5,037 bases of DNA from Myxococcales bacterium (GTDB lineage Bacteria; Myxococcota; Myxococcia; Myxococcales; Anaeromyxobacteraceae): contig JAJYAW010000251.1 of NCBI GenBank assembly GCA_021779335.1, positions 1-5,037 on the forward strand, read 5' to 3'. The position numbers and the translations under genes are program-made. Of the stretch, positions 1-4,626 are shown piece by piece. Every line of letters begins with the position of its first letter. Positions within the stretch are counted from its first letter, which is position 1. The notes beneath the pieces are model-generated. The model made no database searches and had not been told where the DNA came from. It was given only the letters and a program-made list of their open reading frames with translations.

Positions 1-127
1 TGCGCGCCGTGGCGTCGAGCGGCGCCGACGCGGTGCTGCTGCCCAAGGTGGAGGACGCGGGCTACGTCCGCGGCGTGGAGGCGGCGCTGGCGGCCTACCG
101 GGCCCCGCCCGGCCTGGCCATCTGGGC
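1..127 (+). repeat. Direct repeat, left copy (partner at 1321-1447)
   Basis: These 127 bases match 1321-1447 exactly and in the same orientation. The left limit is unknown because the match begins at the window edge. The right limit is sharp at 127/128. The two copies bracket the toxin-antitoxin pair, so homologous recombination between them would delete 1320 bases including higBA and leave one intact citE-like gene if the repeat really extends to the start of that gene. Confidence 0.95.
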
Positions 128-223
128 GATGAAACGCGAGCCGAGGAGCTGTTCCGGCGTGCGCTCGCGAATAGACACCCAGAGGCTGGAAAGGCGCTCC
201 GGTTGCTGGGCGAGGCCAGGTGA
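128..223 (+). pseudogene. Possible C-terminal remnant of an unknown helical protein
   Basis: Starting exactly at the citE break, the frame of codons 128-130, 131-133 and so on reads 31 residues to a TGA at 221-223. It has a plausible amphipathic helical pattern (key stretch RAEELFRRALANRHPEAG, residues 4-21 of the fragment). It looks more protein-like than the lyase frame across the same bases, which is rich in Arg, Ser and Cys. Third positions are G or C in 22 of 31 codons, lower than in the chromosomal genes to the right. There is no start codon or ribosome site of its own, so it is either the tail of a gene whose front was lost at the junction or chance. I do not recognise the family. Confidence 0.3.
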
Positions 224-250
224 CACCAGGGAAGGGCCGGTCAGTCCCTG

Positions 251-269
251 TTGCACGGCAACCGTGTAA
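251..269. promoter_or_regulatory. Palindromic operator candidate for HigA
   Basis: TTGCACGGCAACCGTGTAA is an imperfect palindrome: CACGG (254-258) and CCGTG (262-266) are perfect inverted arms around CAA, and the outer TT/AA pair extends it with one mismatch. It ends 15 bases before the toxin start and contains the likely -35 hexamer. HigA-type antitoxins normally bind a palindrome in their own promoter through the HTH and repress the operon, so the position fits. The binding itself is inferred. Confidence 0.5.
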
Positions 270-279
270 AAGGTATCAG
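251..279 (+). promoter_or_regulatory. Candidate sigma70-like promoter of the toxin-antitoxin operon
   Basis: TTGCAC (251-256) and TATCAG (274-279) are separated by 17 bases and each match four of six consensus positions. The stretch is the most A+T-rich in the window. The -10 box ends only five bases before the toxin ATG, so transcription from here would give a leaderless message. The alternative is that a weak ribosome site AAAAGG (268-273) is used with an upstream promoter not seen. The two readings conflict, so confidence is modest. Confidence 0.35.
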
Positions 280-284
280 ACACC

Positions 285-578
285 ATGATCCTCGACTTCG
301 CCGACCTGGCCACCGAGGACATCTTCAACGGGTCGAGGAGCAAGGCCGCCCGCCGGTGCCTTCCGCAGGAGCTCTGGCCGGCGGCCCAGCGGAAGCTCGA
401 CCGACTCCATCGGGCCACTGAGCCCCGCGATCTGGCCGACCCACCTGGGAACCGGCTCGAGGCCCTGAAAGGTGACTACGCGGGGTTCTTCAGCATCCGG
501 GTGAACGACCAGTACCGGATCGTCTTTCGCTTCGAGAGCGGCGATGCCCGCCAGGTCCGGATCGTCGACTACCACTGA
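285..578 (+). CDS. higB: HigB/RelE-superfamily mRNA-interferase toxin
   Basis: This 97-residue protein belongs to the plasmid-maintenance killer (HigB) branch of the RelE/ParE fold. Family members cut mRNA at the ribosome and arrest growth until neutralised by HigA. Visible family marks, in order, are PPGNRLEALKGD (53-64), the core strand motif FFSIRVNDQYRIVFRF (68-83) and the C-terminal IVDYH (93-97), whose Asp-Tyr-His end is part of the catalytic surface in studied HigB proteins. The His of the LHPLKGD form seen in Proteus HigB is Glu59 here. I recall LEALKGD as a usual variant in this subfamily, so loss of activity is not implied. Length is normal (about 92-100). The toxin precedes the antitoxin, the HigBA order, with 12 bases between them. 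A weak AAAAGG lies 11 bases upstream of the ATG, preceded by a palindrome. Codon use is less GC-biased than in the aro genes, consistent with acquisition. Confidence 0.9.
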   Translation: MILDFADLATEDIFNGSRSKAARRCLPQELWPAAQRKLDRLHRATEPRDLADPPGNRLEALKGDYAGFFSIRVNDQYRIVFRFESGDARQVRIVDYH

Positions 579-590
579 AGGAGAGCCGCC

Positions 591-908
591 ATGCTTCCCA
601 AGAACCGCCCCCCGACGCCGCCTGGCGAGATGCTGCTGGAGGAGTACTTGAGGCCGCGCGGCCTCACCCAGGTCGAGCTGGCGGCGCGAATGGGCGTGCC
701 GATCCAGCGGGTCAACACCATCGTCAACGGGAAGCGCGGCATCACGGCCGAGACGGCGATCCTGCTGTCGGAGGCGCTCGACACCTCGCCCGAGATCTGG
801 ATGGGGCTACAGCTCGACCATGACCTCTGGCACGCACTCCGGAGGCGCGCCGAGGCGCGGGAGAAGCCGCGGCGGCCGCGGGGACACGGGAAGCACAAGG
901 CGGCGTGA
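591..908 (+). CDS. higA: HigA-family antitoxin, XRE-type HTH protein
   Basis: This 105-residue protein is the antitoxin partner. It should bind and neutralise HigB and repress the operon. The family signature is clear: PPGEMLLEEYL near the N-terminus (10-20), an XRE-type helix-turn-helix around residues 25-47 (GLTQVELAARMGV followed by QRVNTIVNGKRGIT), then ETAILLSEALDTSPEIWMGLQ (54-74) typical of HigA. After residue 82 it ends in a basic tail rich in Arg and Lys (RRRAEAREKPRRPRGHGKHK), longer and more charged than the minimal family core. This tail could add DNA contacts, which is inference. The ribosome site AAGGAG (578-583) overlaps the toxin stop and sits seven bases from the ATG, better than the toxin's own site, which would favour antitoxin excess. 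It is co-transcribed with higB. Confidence 0.9.
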   Translation: MLPKNRPPTPPGEMLLEEYLRPRGLTQVELAARMGVPIQRVNTIVNGKRGITAETAILLSEALDTSPEIWMGLQLDHDLWHALRRRAEAREKPRRPRGHGKHKAA

Positions 909-1073
909 GCGAGGTGCCAGGTTCAGCCTGACCGATCCCCTCGATCCCACGGTCATGGGATGGGTGGACTTGCAGGCGTTCGTGAGTCCGCCCCGGTGAC
1001 CTTTCGGTCGCCACGCCCGGCGCGCCGGCGGTAGCGTGGTCGGGCACCGCCCACCCGCCAGAGAGGCCGCCGC
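909..1073. other. Intergenic region between higA and the citE-like gene, with two small hairpins
   Basis: No gene is seen in these 165 bases. Two inverted repeats stand out: ATCCCA (944-949) with TGGGAT (956-961) around a six-base loop, and GGTGACC (995-1001) with GGTCGCC (1006-1012) around TTTC, a seven-pair stem with one G-T wobble. Neither is followed by a T-run, so neither is a standard intrinsic terminator. Base composition becomes strongly GC-rich again from about 985, which may mark the right end of the inserted segment and the native upstream region of the lyase gene. I see no convincing -35/-10 pair for the lyase. Confidence 0.45.
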
Positions 1074-1952
1074 ATGACCGCCCCCATCCGCCCCCGCCGC
1101 AGCGCCCTCTACGTGCCCGGCCAGAACGCCCGCGCGCTCGAGAAGGCCCGCGGCCTCGACGCCGACGTCCTCCTGCTCGACCTGGAGGACGCCGTGGCCC
1201 CGGCGCAGAAGGGCGCGGCCCGGGGCCAGGGGGTGGAGGCGCTGGCCCGGGGCGGCTCCGGCCACCGCGAGAGGGTGGTGCGCGTCAACGGGGGCGGCAC
1301 CCCCTGGGAGGCCGAGGATCTGCGCGCCGTGGCGTCGAGCGGCGCCGACGCGGTGCTGCTGCCCAAGGTGGAGGACGCGGGCTACGTCCGCGGCGTGGAG
1401 GCGGCGCTGGCGGCCTACCGGGCCCCGCCCGGCCTGGCCATCTGGGCCATGATCGAGACGCCGCGCGGCGTGCTGGCCGCCCCCGAGATCGCCGCCGCCA
1501 GCCCGCGCCTGGCCTGCCTGGTGGCCGGCACGAGCGACCTCGTGAAGGACCTGGGGGCGCGCCACACGGCCGGCCGGCGGGAGGTGCTCACCGCCCTCTC
1601 GCTCGTCGTGCTGGCGGCCAGGGCCCACGGGCTCGACTGCCTCGACGGCGTCCACCTGGACCTCGAGGACGAGGCCGGCTTCGAGGCGGCCTGCGTGCAG
1701 GGGCGGGACCTCGGCTTCGACGGCAAGACGCTCATCCACCCGAAGACCATCGCCACCGCCAACCTGGTCTTCGGCCCCTCGCCCGTCGAGCTCGAGCAGG
1801 CGCGCCGGGTGGTGGTGGCCCACGCCGAGGCGGAGAGCTTCGGCCAGGGCGTGGTGGTGGTGGAGGGGCGGCTCGTCGAGGCGCTCCACGTGGCGGCGGC
1901 GCGGCGGCTCCTGGCCCTGGCCGACGCCATCGCCGCGCGGGCCCGGGCGTGA
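1074..1952 (+). CDS. HpcH/HpaI aldolase / citrate lyase beta (CitE)-family CoA-ester lyase
   Basis: This 292-residue protein is of the CitE-like TIM-barrel family, which cleaves (or condenses) CoA thioesters such as citramalyl-, malyl- or citryl-CoA using a divalent metal. Motifs in order: RSALYVPG (9-16), DVLLLDLEDAV (31-41), VRVNG (69-73), AVLLPKVE (93-100), the metal-ligand Glu128 in IETPRGV, Asp155 in AGTSDL, and GFDGKTLIHP (214-223), followed by NLVFGPSPVELEQAR near the C-terminus. Length is typical (about 270-320). The ATG is preceded by GAGAGG (1061-1066) at seven bases. No citD or citF genes flank it, so it is unlikely to be part of a classical citrate lyase complex. A stand-alone citramalyl- or malyl-CoA lyase-like role is more likely, but the substrate cannot be read from sequence. 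Residues 83-125 are encoded by DNA duplicated at the left edge of the window. Confidence 0.88.
   Translation: MTAPIRPRRSALYVPGQNARALEKARGLDADVLLLDLEDAVAPAQKGAARGQGVEALARGGSGHRERVVRVNGGGTPWEAEDLRAVASSGADAVLLPKVEDAGYVRGVEAALAAYRAPPGLAIWAMIETPRGVLAAPEIAAASPRLACLVAGTSDLVKDLGARHTAGRREVLTALSLVVLAARAHGLDCLDGVHLDLEDEAGFEAACVQGRDLGFDGKTLIHPKTIATANLVFGPSPVELEQARRVVVAHAEAESFGQGVVVVEGRLVEALHVAAARRLLALADAIAARARA
1321..1447 (+). repeat. Direct repeat, right copy, inside the intact citE-like gene
   Basis: Exact partner of bases 1-127. Here it lies in the middle of an uninterrupted lyase reading frame (residues 83-125), so this is the functional context of the sequence. Bases just before 1321 cannot be compared because the left copy is cut by the window edge. 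Confidence 0.95.
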
Positions 1953-1959
1953 CGGCCGC

Positions 1960-1974
1960 CCCGGCGTCGCCGGG
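1960..1974. promoter_or_regulatory. Perfect 15-base palindrome next to the aro operon promoter
   Basis: CCCGGCGTCGCCGGG is a perfect seven-base inverted repeat about T1967. It starts eight bases after the lyase stop codon and ends immediately before the -35 hexamer of the next promoter. It could be an operator for the aro operon, or a short hairpin helping to end lyase transcription, though it has no following T-run. GC-rich palindromes arise easily by chance at this composition, so the role is uncertain. Confidence 0.4.
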
Positions 1975-2003
1975 TAGACACCTCCGGGACCTTTCCCTAC
2001 ACT
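1975..2003 (+). promoter_or_regulatory. Sigma70-like promoter of the aroH-tyrA-aroA-aroE operon
   Basis: TAGACA (1975-1980, five of six to TTGACA) and TACACT (1998-2003, four of six to TATAAT) are spaced by exactly 17 bases in the 63-base gap between the lyase and aroH. Transcription would be expected to start near 2009-2011, only about five to seven bases before the aroH ATG at 2016. No Shine-Dalgarno sequence lies before that ATG, so a near-leaderless message is consistent with both observations. Confidence 0.6.
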
Positions 2004-2015
2004 CGCCGCACCCCT

Positions 2016-2498
2016 ATGCGCGGCATCCGTGGAGCGACGCAGATCTCGGCGAACACCGTCGAGGCGATGGAAGAGGCGGTGGTGGAGATGGTGGAGGCGC
2101 TCATGGCGCGCAACCAGCTCCGCCCGGAGGACATCACCTGGGCCATCTTCACGGTGACCCATGACCTCGACGCCGACTTCCCGGCCCGCGCGGCCCGGCT
2201 GGCCGGCTGGCACCAGGTGCCCATGATCTGCTCGCGCGAGATCCCGGTGCCGGGCTCGATGCCGCGGGTGGTGCGGGTGCTGCTCCACGTCGAGTCGGAC
2301 GGCGCGACGCACCACGTCTACCTGCGCGGCGCCCAGGCGCTGCGCCCCGACCTGCACCACGGGGTGAAGTTCCAGGAGCGGGTCGATCCCGAGCAGGCGG
2401 CCCGCGCCGCGGCCCCCAGGGCGCGGCCCGGCGCGAAGAAGGGGCGCGGCGCGAAGAAGGGGCCCGGCGCGAAGAAGGGGCGCGGGAGCCGGCGGTGA
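2016..2498 (+). CDS. aroH: Chorismate mutase, monofunctional AroH type, with basic repeat tail
   Basis: This protein converts chorismate to prephenate, the branch step to tyrosine and phenylalanine, and is expected to be a cytoplasmic trimer of the Bacillus subtilis AroH fold. It starts MRGIRGAT, matching the B. subtilis N-terminus. Active-site equivalents are visible: Arg5 (B. subtilis Arg7), Arg58 and Arg61 in FPARAAR (Lys60/Arg63), Cys72 (Cys75), Glu75 (Glu78), Arg87 (Arg90) and Tyr102 in HHVYL (Tyr108), followed by LRPDL. The family core ends near residue 120. The remaining 40 residues are an Ala/Lys/Arg/Gly-rich tail with three copies of a GAKKGR/P hexapeptide, not found in B. subtilis AroH (127 residues). 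The ATG has no ribosome site but sits just after a good promoter. The stop overlaps the tyrA start (GTGA). Confidence 0.93.
   Translation: MRGIRGATQISANTVEAMEEAVVEMVEALMARNQLRPEDITWAIFTVTHDLDADFPARAARLAGWHQVPMICSREIPVPGSMPRVVRVLLHVESDGATHHVYLRGAQALRPDLHHGVKFQERVDPEQAARAAAPRARPGAKKGRGAKKGPGAKKGRGSRR
2430..2483 (+). repeat. Three tandem 18-base repeats coding the basic tail of AroH
   Basis: Units 2430-2447, 2448-2465 and 2466-2483 are in frame and nearly identical: the first and third are the same and the second differs by one base (CGC to CCC, Arg to Pro). They encode GAKKGR, GAKKGP and GAKKGR. Such a perfect in-frame repeat can change copy number by slippage without shifting the frame of aroH or disturbing the tyrA start just downstream. 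Confidence 0.92.
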
Positions 2499-3340
2499 GC
2501 CGGCTGCCGCAGCCGCTCGGCCTGGTCGGGCTCGGCCTCATGGGTGGCGCGCTGGCCCGGGCCGCGCGCGCCGTCGATCCCGCCGTGCGCATCGTGGGCG
2601 TCGAGCCCAGCGAGGCCACCCGGGCCCAGGCGCTGGCGGACGGCGCGGTCGACGAGGCGCACGCCGCCCCGGGCCCCGCCCTGGCCGGCTGCCGGCTCGT
2701 CGTCCTCTGCATGCCGGTGGCGGCCATCGAGGCGGCGCTCGGCCCGGTCTCCCGCCTGCTGGCCGACGGCGCCGTCCTCTCCGACGTGGGCGGTGCCAAG
2801 GAGGCGCTGCTCTCGCGGGCCCGCGCCGAGGTCCGGCCCGGCGTCCACTTCGTGGGGGCCCACCCCATGTTCGGCGGCCACGGCGGCTACGCCGGGGCGG
2901 CGGCGGCGGCCGGGCGCTGGCGCGGCGGCCGGGTGGCCGTCTGCTCCGAGGGTGAGGCGGCCGCGGTGGACCTGGTGGCCTCCTTCCACGAGGCGCTGGG
3001 CGCCACCGTGGTCCGCTGCAGCGCCGCCGAGCACGACGCCGCGGTGGCCATGGTCTCGCACCTGCCGTACCTGGTGGCCAGCGCGCTCTCGGTGGCGGCC
3101 GCCGAGGCCGGGCCGCTGGCGCGGGCGCTGGCGGGGCCCGGCCTCAGGGACACCACCCGGCTGGCCGAGTTCCCCTTCGACATCCAGGGCGAGGTCTCGC
3201 GCCGCAACGCCAGGCTGCCCGCGGCGGCCGAGCGGCTGCAGCGCCACCTGGCCGCCATCCTGTCCGCCATCGCCGCCTCGCCCGAGGCGGCGCGCGCGGC
3301 GCTCGAGAAGGCGCGCGCCGCGCGCGAGGAGCTCTTCTGA
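2495..3340 (+). CDS. tyrA: Prephenate dehydrogenase (TyrA), without ACT domain
   Basis: This 281-residue protein oxidatively decarboxylates prephenate to 4-hydroxyphenylpyruvate with NAD(P). An N-terminal Rossmann domain carries GLGLMG (12-17) and Glu37 after the second strand, suggesting NAD preference. Further family marks are LCMPV (71-75), SDVGGAK (96-102), HPMFGG (123-128), AEHD (178-181), SHLPY (188-192) and RDTTRLA (218-224). It ends soon after the helical dimer domain, so no ACT regulatory domain is present. Two positions deviate: the Ser of the usual D-V-G-S-x-K motif is Gly100, and the Trp expected after the TRxA motif is Gln231. The GTG start overlaps the aroH stop as GTGA and has GGGAG (2484-2488) six bases upstream. 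Arogenate dehydrogenase is a possible alternative specificity. It follows chorismate mutase directly, matching the pathway order. Confidence 0.9.
   Translation: MSRLPQPLGLVGLGLMGGALARAARAVDPAVRIVGVEPSEATRAQALADGAVDEAHAAPGPALAGCRLVVLCMPVAAIEAALGPVSRLLADGAVLSDVGGAKEALLSRARAEVRPGVHFVGAHPMFGGHGGYAGAAAAAGRWRGGRVAVCSEGEAAAVDLVASFHEALGATVVRCSAAEHDAAVAMVSHLPYLVASALSVAAAEAGPLARALAGPGLRDTTRLAEFPFDIQGEVSRRNARLPAAAERLQRHLAAILSAIAASPEAARAALEKARAAREELF
3327..3340 (+). promoter_or_regulatory. Ribosome site and CTGA stop/start overlap that set the aroA start
   Basis: AGGAG at 3327-3331, within the last tyrA codons, is followed after five bases by CTG 3337-3339, whose last two bases are the first two of the tyrA TGA (3338-3340). 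The neighbouring junctions use the same geometry with GTG. Because tyrA ends in a TTC codon before TGA, an XTGA overlap here can only be CTGA (or TTGA with TTT), which explains the rare start. Confidence 0.65.
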
Positions 3341-4626
3341 AAGGACCGCTCACCTGCGACCGCCGGGGGCCGCTGCGCGGCGCCATCGCCGTGCCCGGGG
3401 ACAAGTCGATCTCCCACCGCGCCATCCTCTTCGGCGCGCTCGCGGAGGGCGAGACGCGCGTCACCGGGATCCTCGACGCCGAGGACGTCCACTCGACCCG
3501 CCGGGCGGTGGTCCGGCTGGGCGCCGCCATCCGCGAGGAGGGGGCCGAGGTCGTCGTCACGCCGGCCGAGGCGCTGCGGGAGCCCGACGACGTCATCGAC
3601 TGCGGCAACTCGGGCACCTCCCTGCGCCTGCTGGCCGGCGTGCTGGCCGGGCGGCCCGGCCTCTCGGTCCTCACCGGCGACGCCTCGCTGCGCCGCCGCC
3701 CGGTGCGCCGGGTGGTGGAGCCGCTCCGCCTCATGGGCGCGGACCTGACGGCCCGGGACGGCGACCGGGTGCCGCCGCTCGTCATCCGGGGGAGGCCGCT
3801 CACCGGCGCCCGCCACCGGCTCCAGGTGGCCAGCGCCCAGGTGAAGAGCGCCATCCTGCTGGCCGGCCTGGGCGCCAGCGGCGAGACGGTGGTCACCGAG
3901 CCGGAGCGCTCGCGCGACCACACCGAGCGGATGCTGCGCGGCATGGGGGTGCCGGTGCGCGTCGACGGCCTGACCGTCTCGGTCACCCCGTCCCGCCCGC
4001 GCGGCACCCGCGTCGACGTGCCGGGCGACATCTCCTCGGCCGCCTTCTTCCTCTGCGCCGCGGCCGGGCTGCCCGGGTCGGAGGTGACGGTGCGGAACAT
4101 GGGGACCAACCCCACCCGCACCGGGCTGCTCGACGTGCTGCGCGCCATGGGGGCCGACCTGCGCCTGGAGCGCGAGCGGGAGGTGGCCGGCGAGCCGCGC
4201 GCCGACGTGACGGTGCGGGGCGGGCCGCTCCGCGCCACCGAGATCGGTGGGGAGATCATCCCCCGGCTCATCGACGAGCTGCCGGTGCTCATGGTGCTGG
4301 CCACGCAGGCGACCGGGCGCACCGTCATCCGCGACGCGAGGGAGCTCCGGGTCAAGGAGTCGGACCGGCTGGCCGCCATGGGCGAGACGCTGGCCGCCGC
4401 CGGCGCGCGCGTCGAGCTCTTCGAGGACGGCTGCGCCATCGACGGGCCGACGCGGCTGGGGCCGGTGACCGTGCGGACGCGGCTCGATCACCGCATCGCC
4501 ATGTCGATGGCGGTGGCGCAGCTCTTCGCCGCCGCGCCGGTGGTGCTCGACGACGTGGCCTGCGTGGCCACCAGCTTCCCCTCCTTCTTCACGCTCCTCG
4601 ACGCGCTCTGCGGGGTGGCGCGGTGA
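3337..4626 (+). CDS. aroA: 3-phosphoshikimate 1-carboxyvinyltransferase (EPSP synthase), probable CTG start
   Basis: This enzyme joins phosphoenolpyruvate to shikimate 3-phosphate in the sixth step of the shikimate pathway. No ATG, GTG or TTG in this frame lies between the family's expected N-terminus and GTG 3391, and starting at 3391 would remove the first strand (GPLRGAIAV) before PGDKS. CTG 3337 overlaps the tyrA stop as CTGA and has AGGAG (3327-3331) five bases upstream. It gives 429 residues against 427 in E. coli. With this start Lys23 and Arg28 (VPGDKSISHR) lie next to E. coli Lys22/Arg27, and Asp313 (IDELP) and Glu341 (RVKESDR) fall on the E. coli numbers. Other motifs: GNSGT 90-94, SAQVK 166-170, RDHTE 193-197, NPTR 258-261, DHRIAM near 384. 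The RDHTE, GDKS, SAQxK and NPTR set resembles class II and Bacillus-type enzymes. The function is certain and the start is likely. Confidence 0.93.
   Translation: MKGPLTCDRRGPLRGAIAVPGDKSISHRAILFGALAEGETRVTGILDAEDVHSTRRAVVRLGAAIREEGAEVVVTPAEALREPDDVIDCGNSGTSLRLLAGVLAGRPGLSVLTGDASLRRRPVRRVVEPLRLMGADLTARDGDRVPPLVIRGRPLTGARHRLQVASAQVKSAILLAGLGASGETVVTEPERSRDHTERMLRGMGVPVRVDGLTVSVTPSRPRGTRVDVPGDISSAAFFLCAAAGLPGSEVTVRNMGTNPTRTGLLDVLRAMGADLRLEREREVAGEPRADVTVRGGPLRATEIGGEIIPRLIDELPVLMVLATQATGRTVIRDARELRVKESDRLAAMGETLAAAGARVELFEDGCAIDGPTRLGPVTVRTRLDHRIAMSMAVAQLFAAAPVVLDDVACVATSFPSFFTLLDALCGVAR

Larger units (their letters stand above)
1..269 (+). pseudogene. Truncated second copy of the citE-like lyase gene, cut by the left window edge
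   Basis: Bases 1-127 are identical, without a single substitution, to 1321-1447 of the intact citE-like gene (constant offset of 1320), covering residues 83-125 of that protein. The match runs to the window edge, so the copy probably extends further left. After base 127 similarity ends: base 128 differs, 129-132 agree by chance or as a junction remnant, and the rest is unrelated. The lyase frame stays open past the break and adds about 45 unrelated residues after the IWAM residues before a TAA at 267-269. The Mg-binding Glu of the IETP motif, the GTSDL Asp and the GFDGK-IHP region are all missing, so any product would lack lyase activity. The perfect identity implies a recent duplication, gene conversion or an assembly artefact. 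Confidence is high for the repeat and moderate for calling it a decayed gene. Confidence 0.8.

Noticed and set aside
285..578. Inactive toxin because Glu59 replaces the His of the LHPLKGD motif
   Set aside because: From recall of the family, LEALKGD is a common form in this HigB subgroup, and the C-terminal Asp-Tyr-His is intact, so loss of function is not supported.
1415..1981. A second minus strand ORF opposite the lyase gene sharing its C-terminal peptide with the one at 95-418
   Set aside because: The shared peptide simply reflects the duplicated 127 bases read on the antisense strand. It is not a repeated protein domain.
1949..2164. Small + strand ORF overlapping the end of the lyase gene and the start of aroH
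   Set aside because: It runs across a promoter and palindrome and into aroH in another frame. Its product is low-complexity Gly/His-rich sequence without family features.
807..2360. Long open reading frame on the minus strand (517 codons), and a similar one at 2887-4491
   Set aside because: They lie opposite well-supported + strand genes. Their translations are rich in His, Arg, Gly and Pro with no recognisable motifs, as expected for antisense frames of very GC-rich coding DNA.
3391..4626. GTG at 3391 as the aroA start
   Set aside because: It has no ribosome site and would begin at the V of VPGDKS, removing the conserved first strand, whereas upstream bases in the same frame encode the family-like GPLRGAIA.
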